Positions 1-9,541 of a stretch of 64,000 bases of DNA are shown piece after piece. Numbering within the stretch: the stretch's first letter is position 1; each line of letters starts with the position of its first letter. The DNA comes from Frankiales bacterium (GTDB lineage: Bacteria; Actinomycetota; Actinomycetes; Mycobacteriales; Jatrophihabitantaceae). The stretch is taken from the NCBI GenBank assembly GCA_025966315.1, contig JAOPUZ010000044.1:1-64000 (forward strand). The letters are read 5' to 3'. Below the pieces are notes generated by a model. The model was not told where the DNA came from. It worked only from the letters and a program-made list of their open reading frames with translations, and did no database searches. Position numbers and translations under genes: made by a program.

Positions 1-800
1 ACCCGACATTGCCCTGGAAGTACTACCCACGAGTGCTACGCGAGCTGAAGGCGGTGTTGCCCGAGGTCGCGCTCAAGGCGTTCACCGCCACCGAGGTCCA
101 CTACTTCGAGGAGATCTCGGGTCTGTCGGCCGATGCGATCCTGGACGAGCTAATCGACGCCGGCCTCGAGTCGCTGACCGGCGGCGGCGCGGAGATCTTC
201 GATTGGGAGGTCCGCAAGCAGATCGTGGACCACAACACCCACTGGGAAGACTGGTCGCGCATTCACCGCCTCGCGCACCAGAAGGGGCTGAAGACTCCGG
301 CCACCATGCTGTACGGCCACATCGAAGAGCCGCGGCACCGGGTCGATCACGTCATGCGGTTGCGTGAACTGCAGGACGAGACCAACGGGCACGCCGTCTT
401 CATCCCGCTGCGCTTCCACAACGACAACAACCGGCTGTCGCACCTGAACATGGCCGCTCCCGCCGACGTGCTCAAGACGTTCGCGGTGTCCCGGTTGATG
501 CTGGACAACTTCGATCACGTCAAGGTCTTCTGGGTCATGCATGGGCTGTCCACCTCGCAGCTGGCGTTGAATTACGGCGCCGATGACATGGACGGCTCGG
601 TGGTCGAGTACAAGATCACCCACGATGCGGACGGCTACGGCACCCCGGACAAGCTCACCCGCGACAACCTGCTGGATCTGATCCGCGACGCCGGCTTCCA
701 GCCCAAGGAGCGCAACACGCGCTATGAGATTCTGCGCGAGTACGACCCGCCGGTGTCGCTGTCCGAGCGCCGGGCCGAGCCCCAGGCCGTCTGGGCGTGA
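1..800 (+). CDS. mqnE: Aminofutalosine synthase MqnE, C-terminal part (5' end outside window)
   Basis: Radical SAM enzyme that joins the adenosyl group of SAM to 3-[(1-carboxyvinyl)oxy]benzoate, giving aminofutalosine in the futalosine route to menaquinone. The frame is open from the first base, so the start and the CxxxCxxC iron-sulfur motif lie upstream of the window. The visible 266 or so residues carry MqnE-type blocks: FTATEVHYFEEISG near the start, GGGAEIFDWEVR near residue 60, and a C-terminal LTRDNLLDLIRDAGFQPKER. Related MqnC lies at 4413 and MqnA at 2505, which supports the assignment. The stop overlaps a possible GTG of the next gene. It could be confused with MqnC, but MqnC is separately present. 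Confidence 0.93.
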   Translation, partial: PTLPWKYYPRVLRELKAVLPEVALKAFTATEVHYFEEISGLSADAILDELIDAGLESLTGGGAEIFDWEVRKQIVDHNTHWEDWSRIHRLAHQKGLKTPATMLYGHIEEPRHRVDHVMRLRELQDETNGHAVFIPLRFHNDNNRLSHLNMAAPADVLKTFAVSRLMLDNFDHVKVFWVMHGLSTSQLALNYGADDMDGSVVEYKITHDADGYGTPDKLTRDNLLDLIRDAGFQPKERNTRYEILREYDPPVSLSERRAEPQAVWA

Positions 801-847
801 TCGATGACCGTCGCACGAATTCCGGAAAGTCCTCCGCAGAGGTCGCG

Positions 848-1165
848 ATGACGGCCGAAGAGCAGGACAGTCCGGAACAGGTGCCCACACCGCGGCAATC
901 GCTCGGGGCGATGTGGCTCTACTCGGCGTTACGCTTTCTCGTTTTCTTCGTCATCTTCGGGGTTCTCTGGCTGGCCCGGGTACCCGGATTTCTCGCCGCG
1001 GTGATCGCGGTCTTCCTGTCGGTGCCGCTGTCGTTCGTGCTGCTGCGCAAGCCTCGCGAGCGGCTCGCGCGCAACATCGAACTGCGAGTGAATGCCCGGC
1101 GCGATCGCGAGCAGGATCTGGACAAGAAGCTCTCCGGCGGCGAGGACGACAACCCGCCCGCGTGA
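848..1165 (+). CDS. DUF4229 family small membrane protein
   Basis: About 105 residues with two hydrophobic segments (roughly residues 20-42 and 46-66) and a charged C-terminal tail rich in Arg, Asp and Lys. This layout matches the actinobacterial DUF4229 family of unknown function, which is often found beside menaquinone genes. ATG 848 is preferred because AGAGG lies 5 bases before it. An in-frame GTG at 797, overlapping the mqnE stop as GTGA, would add 17 polar residues and cannot be excluded. Function unknown; probably inner membrane. Confidence 0.8.
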   Translation: MTAEEQDSPEQVPTPRQSLGAMWLYSALRFLVFFVIFGVLWLARVPGFLAAVIAVFLSVPLSFVLLRKPRERLARNIELRVNARRDREQDLDKKLSGGEDDNPPA

Positions 1166-1232
1166 CGCAATCGCACTCCTGCGATGACAATCAGCACTGT
1201 TTGCACCGCTGCGAGCTGGGCAGACTGGCGCC

Positions 1233-1922
1233 ATGAGTGACGTCAGCGAGCCGAGTGTGCGGATTGGCAGCGCCGAACGGGATTCGGCCATGGACTCGCT
1301 CGGCGAGCACCTGCGGGCTGGCCGGCTGGAGCCCGACGAATACAGCGAGCGGGCCGAGCAGGTCTCCCGAGCCCGGTATTCCGCGGACCTGAAACCGATC
1401 TTTGCCGATCTGCCGTCGGGAACGCCCACGCCGGTCAAGGCTCCGGCGCCTTTCGTCGATCCGGACGGACGTCAGCCGGGCGGTGGCCGGACGGGCATGA
1501 CCATCATGCGGGTTACGCCGATCGTGTCCCTGGTGTTGTTCTTCGTGGTGGGGGCCCTGGGCGGCTGGGCCTGGTCGTGGATCTTCTTCCTGGCCACGCC
1601 GCTGGTCGGTGCCCTCGTCTACGGCGAATCGCACTCCACGGTGGCCACCAGACCCGCAAACGTAACCGGAACCGCGGGCGCTGAACTGAGGTTCAGCCGG
1701 CGGAACGAATCAGTTCGCTCAATTCGGCGACCACCTGATGGTTGCCGGCCAGATGCCAGCGATGTCCACGATGCAAGAACACGTTGGTCGTGCCACCGGC
1801 GGCCTGGACCAGCGCGCAGCCCGGGTACCAGTCCCAGTCGAGGGAATCGTGTTGCACCCAGGCGCCCAGCCGCCCAGCGGCCACCGCAGCGAGCTCGATC
1901 GAGCCGGATCCGAGCATCCTGA
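1233..1922 (+). CDS. DUF1707 domain membrane protein with antisense read-through tail
   Basis: Residues 8-60 form a DUF1707 domain (VRIGSAERDSAMDSLGEHL, then LEPDEYSERAEQVSRAR), a short helical actinobacterial module usually joined to membrane segments. Two membrane helices follow (about residues 92-130). The ORF does not stop after the expected end near base 1685; it continues about 230 bases antisense through the 3' end of the convergent phosphatase gene. That tail is Arg/Pro-rich and looks like a shadow translation, so the original stop has probably been lost by a small indel. No clear Shine-Dalgarno before ATG 1233. Function unknown. Confidence 0.7.
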   Translation: MSDVSEPSVRIGSAERDSAMDSLGEHLRAGRLEPDEYSERAEQVSRARYSADLKPIFADLPSGTPTPVKAPAPFVDPDGRQPGGGRTGMTIMRVTPIVSLVLFFVVGALGGWAWSWIFFLATPLVGALVYGESHSTVATRPANVTGTAGAELRFSRRNESVRSIRRPPDGCRPDASDVHDARTRWSCHRRPGPARSPGTSPSRGNRVAPRRPAAQRPPQRARSSRIRAS

Positions 1923-2460
1923 CGGTGGCCGCTCCTTCGATCGCGGTGAGCAGCGTTTCGCGTAGCGCGACGTCCGACAGCGTGGCCGGGTGCAGGTAAC
2001 TCGCCACCGACAACGCCGCCAGCGGTTGGTCGCGCAGCGGTTCGAGTTCGACCCCGTTCAGCGAGGTGGTCCGGTCCCGGCCGCCGACCCACAGTTCGTC
2101 CGTCGACGGCTGGAACACCGCGCCCAGCACCGGCCCGGCGGCATCGGTGAGCGCGACGGCCGAGCACCAGTCGTGCAGACCCTGCAGGAAGTTGTACGTC
2201 CCGTCGACCGGATCGATGAGCCAGGTCCGCTCGGCGGGACGGTTCGTGCCCTCCTCGCCGACCACCCCGTCGCCCGGCCGCAGGGCTCGAAGGCGGCGCA
2301 CGACCAGGTCCTCGGCGGCATGATCGGCGGCCGACACGACATCGGAGACCGACGTCTTGTGCTGCGTTTCGAGGCCGTCTCGCAGCATCCTGGCGGCCAA
2401 CGCGCCGGCCGAACGGACCAGCTCGGCCGCCAAGGAAAGGTCGTCGTCCACACCGTGCAC
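1693..2460 (-). CDS. Inositol monophosphatase family protein (possible histidinol-phosphatase HisN)
   Basis: 255-residue Mg-dependent phosphatase of the IMPase fold. Metal-site signatures are all visible: GEEG at residues 68-71, DPVDGT at 83-88 and DWDWYPGCALVQAAGG near 208-223, with RMLGSGS at 181-187. In actinobacteria this family includes HisN (histidinol phosphate) and inositol-1-phosphatases; the sequence does not tell them apart. The GTG start at 2460 faces mqnA, leaving about 44 bases for divergent promoters. The 3' end is overlapped by the tail of the DUF1707 ORF on the other strand. Confidence 0.88.
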   Translation of the reverse strand: MHGVDDDLSLAAELVRSAGALAARMLRDGLETQHKTSVSDVVSAADHAAEDLVVRRLRALRPGDGVVGEEGTNRPAERTWLIDPVDGTYNFLQGLHDWCSAVALTDAAGPVLGAVFQPSTDELWVGGRDRTTSLNGVELEPLRDQPLAALSVASYLHPATLSDVALRETLLTAIEGAATVRMLGSGSIELAAVAAGRLGAWVQHDSLDWDWYPGCALVQAAGGTTNVFLHRGHRWHLAGNHQVVAELSELIRSAG

Positions 2461-2501
2461 CCTATTTCGGTGTCTGCGCCGGACTGCACGGCGGGGCGTA
2501 A

Positions 2502-3374
<873 letters not shown>

Positions 3375-3420
3375 CCTAGTTGTTCTCCGTTCGAGCATTC
3401 ATAGATTGAAGGAACCACAC

Positions 3421-4416
3421 GTGACCGAACCGACCATCGACTCGGATATTGCCGGCTGGTTGGTGCGCACCGCACCGGACCCGCAGCCCACCACTATCGA
3501 GGAATCGCGCGCCCATTCCCGTAGGACCAACGCGCTGGCCGTGCAGTCGATGAACCCGGCACTGATTCCGGAATCCGAGATCGAGCAGCTCATTCCCGGC
3601 CCCGGCGGCGACCTCACGGTGCGCGTGCTGCGCCCGGCCGGAGCCGGGCCAAAGGGCACCGCCGTGTATTTCCACGGTGGCGGCTGGGTCGTCGGCGACA
3701 TCGACACCCATCTCGGTCATGCGCGCCGGATCTGCACGCAGGCCGAGGTGGTCGTGGTGTCGGTCGGCTACCGGCTGGCCCCGGAACATCGATTCCCGGC
3801 CGCGTTCGACGATGCCGTCGCGGCAACCGAATGGGTGGCCCAGCATCTGGGCGAACTCGGCGGCTCCCCCGACACCCTGATTCTGTCCGGGGACAGCGCG
3901 GGCGGCCAGCTGGCCGCGTCGGTCGCCATCGCCCGGCGCGACGCCGGCCAGCCCGTAACCGCGCAGCTGCTGCTCTACCCCGTGACGGACGTGACCGGGC
4001 GGTACAGCTCGCCCGAGGTGAACGGCCACTACATGTCGCGTCGGACGACCGGCAGCAACTTCGGGTTGACCCTGGAGGGCATGGCCAACTTCGCCAAGCA
4101 TTATGTGGCCGACGAGGACTCCGCGGACTGGCGCGTGTCACCGATGAACGCCGCCGACCTCACCGGGGTCGCGCCGGCGGTGATCCACACCGCGACGCTC
4201 GACGTGTTGCGGACCGAGGGCAACTTCTACGCCGACAAGCTGCGAGAAGCCGGCGTTGCGGTGGTGAGCCGGGAATGGCCGACGCTGAACCACTCCTACT
4301 TCGGCCTCGGCGGGGTTTCGGCCGTCGCGGACAGCGCGGCCGCGCAAGCCGCCGAGGATCTGGCCGAGTTGCTCGCTCAGACCGCGCCGGCACCGACCAG
4401 TAAGGTCGACTCGTGA
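3421..4416 (+). CDS. Alpha/beta hydrolase, HSL/carboxylesterase family
   Basis: 331-residue cytosolic esterase of the hormone-sensitive-lipase family. The oxyanion-hole motif HGGGW is near residue 84, the nucleophile elbow GDSAGG at about 157-162, and the likely Asp (DVLRTEG) and His (NHSYFGL) of the triad lie near the C-terminus. The start is GTG 3421, preceded by a good GAAGGA ribosome site. The frame stays open upstream into mqnA, but that part is shadow. Its stop overlaps the mqnC start as GTGA, so it is co-translated with mqnC. Substrate unknown; a role in menaquinone synthesis is not implied by the family. Confidence 0.88.
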   Translation: MTEPTIDSDIAGWLVRTAPDPQPTTIEESRAHSRRTNALAVQSMNPALIPESEIEQLIPGPGGDLTVRVLRPAGAGPKGTAVYFHGGGWVVGDIDTHLGHARRICTQAEVVVVSVGYRLAPEHRFPAAFDDAVAATEWVAQHLGELGGSPDTLILSGDSAGGQLAASVAIARRDAGQPVTAQLLLYPVTDVTGRYSSPEVNGHYMSRRTTGSNFGLTLEGMANFAKHYVADEDSADWRVSPMNAADLTGVAPAVIHTATLDVLRTEGNFYADKLREAGVAVVSREWPTLNHSYFGLGGVSAVADSAAAQAAEDLAELLAQTAPAPTSKVDS

Positions 4417-5603
4417 CCGAGATCGCCGACCTCTTGTCCCATGCCGCCGACGGTGGGCGGATCAGCCCGGCCGAAGCGCTGTTGCTCTACACCGACGCGC
4501 CGTTGCACGGGTTGGGCGAGGCGGCCGATACGGTGCGGCGCCGCCGTTACCCGGACAACATCGCGACGTACATCATCGACCGCAACATCAATTACACGAA
4601 CGTGTGCGTCACCGCGTGCAAGTTCTGCGCGTTCTACCGGGCGCCCGGGCACGCCGAAGGTTGGACCCACCCGGACGAAGAAATCCTGCGGCGCTGCGGC
4701 GAGGCCATCGACCTGGGCGCGACCCAGATCATGCTGCAGGGCGGGCACTCACCCGAACTCGGCATCGAGTGGTACGAGCGTATTTTCGCCGCGATCAAGC
4801 GCGACTACCCGTCCCTGGTGCTGCACTCGCTGGGCGCCTCCGAGGTCGTGCACATCAGCCGCACGTCGGGATTGGACTACGCCGAGGTGATCAGCCGGCT
4901 CAAAGCGGCTGGGCTGGACTCGTTTGCCGGCGCCGGCGCCGAGATCCTGGTCAAGCGCCCGCGCACGGCAATCGCACCGCTCAAAGAGGACGGCGAGACC
5001 TGGCTTTCGGTGATGGAAACCGCGCACGGTCTCGGGCTGGAATCGACCGCGACCTTCATGATGGGCACCGGCGAGACCAACGCCGAGCGCATCGAGCATC
5101 TGCGAATGGTGCGTGACGTGCAGGACCGGACCGGCGGTTTCCGGTCGTTCATCCCGTGGACCTATCAGGCCGAGAACAACCACCTCAAGGGACGCACCCA
5201 GGCCACGAGCCTGGAATACCTGCGGATGATCGCGGTGGCCCGGCTGTTCTTCGACAACGTCAACCACCTGCAGGGATCCTGGCTGACCACCGGCAAGGAC
5301 ATCGGTCAGCTGACGTTGCACTTCGGTGCGGACGACCTCGGTTCGGTCATGCTCGAAGAGAACGTTGTCTCTTCGGCCGGGGCGCGCCACCGGTCCAATC
5401 GCACTGAGTTGATCGACCTCATCCGTTCGTCCGGGCGCATTCCGGCTCAGCGGGACACGCTGTACAACCACCTGACCGTGCACCACGATCCGGCTCTGGA
5501 CCCGGTGGACGACCGCGTGCATTCGCATTTCTCCTCCACCGTGTCCTCGACCTCGTTGCGCCTGTTGCCGGTGTCACCGGCGGCCGCCTCAGCCGCCAGC
5601 TGA
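4413..5603 (+). CDS. mqnC: Cyclic dehypoxanthinyl futalosine synthase MqnC
   Basis: Radical SAM enzyme that cyclises dehypoxanthinyl futalosine, forming the naphthoquinone precursor ring. 396 residues. The iron-sulfur-binding CVTACKFCAF motif (Cys 65, 69 and 72) is present, followed by GATQIMLQGGHSPELGIEW and later GAGAEIL. GTG start overlaps the preceding esterase stop by 4 bases. The C-terminal 25 residues are Ser/Ala-rich and likely disordered. With mqnE, mqnA and menG this gives four genes of menaquinone synthesis within 7 kb. Confidence 0.95.
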   Translation: MTEIADLLSHAADGGRISPAEALLLYTDAPLHGLGEAADTVRRRRYPDNIATYIIDRNINYTNVCVTACKFCAFYRAPGHAEGWTHPDEEILRRCGEAIDLGATQIMLQGGHSPELGIEWYERIFAAIKRDYPSLVLHSLGASEVVHISRTSGLDYAEVISRLKAAGLDSFAGAGAEILVKRPRTAIAPLKEDGETWLSVMETAHGLGLESTATFMMGTGETNAERIEHLRMVRDVQDRTGGFRSFIPWTYQAENNHLKGRTQATSLEYLRMIAVARLFFDNVNHLQGSWLTTGKDIGQLTLHFGADDLGSVMLEENVVSSAGARHRSNRTELIDLIRSSGRIPAQRDTLYNHLTVHHDPALDPVDDRVHSHFSSTVSSTSLRLLPVSPAAASAAS

Positions 5604-5615
5604 GTCGCCGGCCAG

Positions 5616-6512
5616 ATGGCTATCGCCGTCGCAGTCGCCGCCGGCATCGCCGCCGCGGTGGCCTATGGCGTCTCGACTGCCGGCCAACATGCGGCCACCT
5701 TCACCGGTTGCGTCGACGGTCGCAAGATCGTCGAGCTGTTTCGCGACCGGCTGTGGCTGGCCGCAACTCTCGGTGACGTGTTGGGCGCCCTGTTGCAGGT
5801 CGTCGCGCTGTCCAACGGCGCTGTGGTCATCGTGCAACCGCTGCTGATCCTGTCGCTGCCGATCGCGGTGCTGGCCCGGCCCCGTTTCGGTGGCCCCGGC
5901 CCGTCCCGTCAGCAGCTGCGGTTGTGCGGGCTGTTGGTGCTGGCCCTGAGCGGTTTCTTCCTGCTCGTCGGGGAACCGAGCCGGGGCCGGACGATCGGAC
6001 TGACGGCCACAATCTGGACGACGCTGTGCTTCGTGCTGGCCGGGGTGGGCGCGGTGGCGTTGGCCCGCAACGGCCGCCCGATTCCCCGTGCGGCGGTATT
6101 CGGCGCGGTGGCCGGTTGCTGGTTCGGATTCGTCAGCGTGCTGATCGAGGCCGTCTCACACATCTTCGAGACCCGGGGGATCGCCGGTTTCGCCGCGGTG
6201 CACGGTTGGCTGCCGTTGGCCGCGGCGGTGTTGTTTGCCCTCGGTGGCTATCTGCTCGTCCAGTTCGGTTTCCAGCTCGGCCCGATCGGGGCCAGCTTCC
6301 CCGCGAACCTGATCTGCGACCCGGTGGTGGCGGTCGTCCTCGGCGCCGTGCTGTTGCACGAGCGATTGCCGGTCGATCCCATACTGGGCCTGGGTTACCT
6401 GATCTGCCTGCTGGCATTGATCTACGGCGCTATCCGGTTGGCCAACCCCGAAGATGCGGGCGGCCCGAGTGTCGGTCGCGGGACTGCTTCGGCGACAATG
6501 GACGCGATATGA
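5616..6512 (+). CDS. DMT superfamily (EamA-like) membrane transporter
   Basis: 298-residue polytopic protein with about ten hydrophobic helices and a duplicated half structure, as in the drug/metabolite transporter superfamily. The segment [19 protein letters not shown] and the C-terminal [24 protein letters not shown] match the conserved ends of helices 3-4 and 9 in actinobacterial DMT proteins. It begins 12 bases after mqnC and overlaps menG as ATGA, so it is part of the menaquinone operon, but no substrate can be inferred. Confidence 0.85.
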   Translation: MAIAVAVAAGIAAAVAYGVSTAGQHAATFTGCVDGRKIVELFRDRLWLAATLGDVLGALLQVVALSNGAVVIVQPLLILSLPIAVLARPRFGGPGPSRQQLRLCGLLVLALSGFFLLVGEPSRGRTIGLTATIWTTLCFVLAGVGAVALARNGRPIPRAAVFGAVAGCWFGFVSVLIEAVSHIFETRGIAGFAAVHGWLPLAAAVLFALGGYLLVQFGFQLGPIGASFPANLICDPVVAVVLGAVLLHERLPVDPILGLGYLICLLALIYGAIRLANPEDAGGPSVGRGTASATMDAI

Positions 6513-7240
6513 GCCGAGCCTCGCTGGACAAGTCGCCCTCCGACGTCGCCGAGATGTTCGACGGCGTGGCCAAACGGTATGACCTGACCAACGCGGTGCT
6601 GTCCTTCGGCCAGGATCGTCGTTGGCGCCACAAGACCCGGGACGCGCTGGCGTTGTTGCCCGGCCAGCGGGTTCTGGACGTGGCCGCTGGAACCGGGGTG
6701 TCGACCCGCGAGCTGGCCCGATCCGGGGCCCGCGTGGTCGCCAGTGATTTCTCGCTGGGCATGCTGCGGGCCGGCCGGCGAAAGAGTGACCGGCGCCAAC
6801 TGCCGTTCGTGGCAGCCGACGCCTTGCACCTGCCGTTCGCGGACAGCTCCTTCGACGCCGTGACGATCTCGTTCGGGCTGCGCAACGTCGTCGATGTGCC
6901 GGCGGCGCTGGCCGAATTCCGCCGGGTGGTCCGGCCGGGCGGGACGCTGGTGGTATGTGAGTTCTCCACTCCGGTTGGGCCAGAGCCGTTCGGTGTCCGG
7001 ATCTTCCCGTGGTTCCGCGCCGTCTATATGAATTACCTGATGCGCGCGCTGCCGTGGATCGCTGGGCGGGTGTCGTCCAACCCGGTGGCGTACGTCTACC
7101 TGGCCGAGTCCATCCGCCATTGGCCGGACCAGAGCGAACTCAGCCGGACGATCGCTGCTGCCGGTTGGTCCGAGGTGCGCTGGCAAAACCTCACCGGCGG
7201 GATCGTCGCACTGCATCACGCTGTCCGCCCCATCGATTGA
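6509..7240 (+). CDS. menG: Demethylmenaquinone methyltransferase MenG/UbiE
   Basis: SAM-dependent class I methyltransferase doing the last step of menaquinone synthesis. 243 residues. Family marks: [19 protein letters not shown] at residues 16-34, the SAM-binding loop VLDVAAGTG near 55-63, [10 protein letters not shown] near 127, and [13 protein letters not shown] near 150. ATG 6509 overlaps the DMT transporter stop (ATGA). The frame is open far upstream, but that region is shadow of the transporter gene. Confidence 0.94.
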   Translation: MSRASLDKSPSDVAEMFDGVAKRYDLTNAVLSFGQDRRWRHKTRDALALLPGQRVLDVAAGTGVSTRELARSGARVVASDFSLGMLRAGRRKSDRRQLPFVAADALHLPFADSSFDAVTISFGLRNVVDVPAALAEFRRVVRPGGTLVVCEFSTPVGPEPFGVRIFPWFRAVYMNYLMRALPWIAGRVSSNPVAYVYLAESIRHWPDQSELSRTIAAAGWSEVRWQNLTGGIVALHHAVRPID

Positions 7241-7263
7241 GTCGCAGCCAACACGATGTGTGG

Positions 7264-7299
7264 TTGACATTAGTTGCGCTAAGCATCTAATTTAGATGC
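7264..7299 (+). promoter_or_regulatory. MarR operon promoter with 17-bp palindromic operator
   Basis: A consensus -35 (TTGACA, 7264-7269) is followed after 16 bases by TCTAAT (7286-7291) as -10. The -10 sits inside a perfect palindrome, GCATCTAATTTAGATGC (7283-7299), which ends at the base before the GTG start codon. This is the classic placement for self-repression by a MarR dimer. The transcript would start at or near 7298-7300, making the mRNA essentially leaderless. Confidence 0.85.
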
Positions 7300-7791
7300 G
7301 TGGGTCATGCACATAAAGACGCGAACGATCCGGTGTCTGTAGTCGAGCGTGAGTTCGCCACGATGGTGATGAACATGAACCGGTTCCGCCATCAGGTCAA
7401 CGGCAACCGGATCGACCGGATGGCGCTGGTGGTGCTGGGCACGCTGTCCTTCTGTGGACCGTCCCGGCTGACCACCGTGGCCGAACGGACCGGGCTGGAT
7501 CCATCCACCGTGTCCCGGCAGGTCGCCGATCTCGAAAAGGCGGGTCTGCTGTCCCGTGCCTCGGATCCGGAAGATCGCCGGGCGGCCCTGCTCGAGGCAA
7601 CGGTCGAGGGGCGGGCCTTGATGCAGCGGCTGTCCAGCGGACGGCGCAAGCGGCTCGAACGATTGCTCGAGGACTGGACGCCCGCAGAGGTCGAGATCTT
7701 CGGTGACTTGATGGGCCGGTTGAACGTGGCGACCGAGAAGTACGGCGCACAGACGGCACTCGAAGTAGAGCAGGAGCTCAATCATGGCTGA
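7300..7791 (+). CDS. MarR family transcriptional regulator
   Basis: 163-residue winged-helix repressor. The DNA-binding part is visible around residues 55-95 (LTTVAERTGLDPSTVSRQVADLEKAGLL) with the wing SDPEDRRAALLEAT. It overlaps the efflux gene by 8 bases and carries a perfect palindrome on its own promoter. It probably represses the two-gene operon and releases DNA on binding a drug or phenolic ligand, as usual for the family. The GTG start abuts the operator, and no Shine-Dalgarno is possible, which fits leaderless translation. Confidence 0.9.
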   Translation: MGHAHKDANDPVSVVEREFATMVMNMNRFRHQVNGNRIDRMALVVLGTLSFCGPSRLTTVAERTGLDPSTVSRQVADLEKAGLLSRASDPEDRRAALLEATVEGRALMQRLSSGRRKRLERLLEDWTPAEVEIFGDLMGRLNVATEKYGAQTALEVEQELNHG

Positions 7792-9487
7792 GGCGACCGG
7801 GTCCAGGGGCGACGCCTCGACCGAAGCCGGCATCTTCACCCATCGCCAGATCATGATCATCTTGTCCGGCCTGTTGCTCGGGATGTTCCTGGCCGCACTG
7901 GACCAGACCATCGTGTCGGCGGCGATGCGCACCATCGCCGACAAGCTGCACGGGCAGACGAACCAGGCCTGGGCTACCACGGCCTACCTGGTCACCTCGA
8001 CCGTGTCGACGCCGTTGTACGGCAAGCTCAGCGACATCTACGGCCGCAAGAAGCTCTACCTCTTCGCGATCATCGTCTTCCTGATCGGCTCGGTCATCTG
8101 CGGCACGTCGCGCAACATGATCGAGCTGGCCGGTTGCCGGGCCATCCAGGGCTTGGGCGCCGGCGGTCTGCTGGCGCTGGCGTTCGCGATCATGGGCGAC
8201 ATGGTCCCGCCGCGACAGCGGGCCAAGTACCAGGGCTACTTCATGGCCGTCTTCGGTACCTCGTCGGTGGCCGGGCCGGTGCTCGGTGGCTTGCTGGCCG
8301 GTCGGGACACCCTGCTCGGAGTGGACGGGTGGCGCTGGGTGTTCTACGTCAACGTGCCCGTCGGCCTGATCGCCCTGGTTGTGGTGACCAAGTTCCTCAA
8401 CCTGCCCCGGGCCCCCCGGGCGCACCGGATCGATTTCCAAGGCGCCGCGTTGCTGGTCTCCGGCGTGACCGCGCTGTTGCTGGTCGCCGAGCAAGGTCGC
8501 GATTGGGGTTGGGGATCCGGCCGCTCGTTCGCGCTGTACAGCTTGGGCTTGGTGCTGCTGATCGGCTTCGTCTGGACCGAGCGCCGGGTTGGCGACGACG
8601 CGATTCTGCCGCTCAAGATGTTCCGCCACCCCGTGTTCAGCGTGGCCTCGCTGCTGAACTTCATCATCGGCATGGGCATGTTCGGTGGCATCGTCTGCCT
8701 GCCGCTGTACATGCAGATCGTGAAGGGATTCAGCCCGACCAAGGCCGGCCTCTCGCTGCTGCCCCTGATGCTCGGGTTGATGTCGGTGTCCTTGAGCGGT
8801 GGCCTGTACACCGCCCGGACCGGACGCTACAAACGATTCCCGATCGTCGGCACCGCGGTGCTGATCGTGGCCTTGTTCAGCCTGTCGCATATTCACTACG
8901 ACACCAGCTATCTGGTGATCGCCCCGCTGGTGTTGCTGATGGGCGCCGGATTGGGCGGTTGCATGCAGACCCTGGTGCTGGCCACCCAGAACGCGGTCGC
9001 CCCGTCGGAAATGGGGGTGGCCACCGCAGCGGCGATGTTCTTCCGTTCCATGGGCGGTACGTTCGGGACCGCGGTGTTTCTGACCGTCTTCTTCTCGGGA
9101 GCGACGAGCAAGATCGGTACGCAGGTACAGCAGGCCGCCGACACCACGGCATTCCAGTCGGCGCTGCGTGACCCGGCCAACGCCGGTGCGGCCAGCTTCA
9201 TGGAGTCGCTGTCGGGCGGCGGCTCTGACGTGGCCGCCAAGCTGAACGACACCAGCTTCTTGAACGGGCTGCCCGAGGTCTTCCGGGAACCGTTCCTGAT
9301 CGGCTTTGCCCAGTCGATGGATCGGGTGTTCCTGCTGGCCGCGCTCGTCGTGGTGCCGGCGTTCGTGTTGAGCTTCTTCCTCAAGGAGATGAAGCTGCGT
9401 AGCGAATCCGGGCTGCAGGCTCAGGCCTCCGAACGGGCCGAGGCCGAGGCGCGGGAAGAAGCGGCCATCGAAGGCCTGGCGTTCTAA
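7784..9487 (+). CDS. MFS efflux transporter, DHA2 (EmrB/QacA) family
   Basis: 567-residue drug:proton antiporter type protein with about 14 membrane helices. The family motifs are LDQTIVSAAMRTIADKL near residue 46, GKLSDIYGRKKLYL (motif A) near 84, and RAIQGLGAGGLLALAFAIM (motif C region) near 125. The last 30 residues are a charged, Ala/Glu-rich cytosolic tail. ATG 7784 lies within the end of marR, so the two are translationally coupled. Likely exports a hydrophobic compound sensed by the MarR protein. Confidence 0.92.
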   Translation: MAEATGSRGDASTEAGIFTHRQIMIILSGLLLGMFLAALDQTIVSAAMRTIADKLHGQTNQAWATTAYLVTSTVSTPLYGKLSDIYGRKKLYLFAIIVFLIGSVICGTSRNMIELAGCRAIQGLGAGGLLALAFAIMGDMVPPRQRAKYQGYFMAVFGTSSVAGPVLGGLLAGRDTLLGVDGWRWVFYVNVPVGLIALVVVTKFLNLPRAPRAHRIDFQGAALLVSGVTALLLVAEQGRDWGWGSGRSFALYSLGLVLLIGFVWTERRVGDDAILPLKMFRHPVFSVASLLNFIIGMGMFGGIVCLPLYMQIVKGFSPTKAGLSLLPLMLGLMSVSLSGGLYTARTGRYKRFPIVGTAVLIVALFSLSHIHYDTSYLVIAPLVLLMGAGLGGCMQTLVLATQNAVAPSEMGVATAAAMFFRSMGGTFGTAVFLTVFFSGATSKIGTQVQQAADTTAFQSALRDPANAGAASFMESLSGGGSDVAAKLNDTSFLNGLPEVFREPFLIGFAQSMDRVFLLAALVVVPAFVLSFFLKEMKLRSESGLQAQASERAEAEAREEAAIEGLAF

Positions 9488-9489
9488 CC

Positions 9490-9537
9490 GAAAGTCCTAC
9501 GCAGGCGGTGTCATAGCACCGCTGGCGTAGGACTTTC
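9490..9537. terminator. Bidirectional hairpin between convergent genes; palindromic repeat copy 1
   Basis: A perfect 13-bp inverted repeat (GAAAGTCCTACGC 9490-9502 and its complement 9525-9537) with a further inner GCGGTG/CACCGC stem. It fills the whole gap between the convergent efflux gene and ppa, so it can terminate from both sides. The arm sequence recurs at 11523. Confidence 0.75.
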
Positions 9538-9541
9538 CGCG

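Noticed and set aside
5924-6508. N-terminal extension of menG by 195 residues
   Set aside because: Arg/Gly/Pro-rich text that is the DMT transporter gene read in another frame; ATG 6509 gives the family start.
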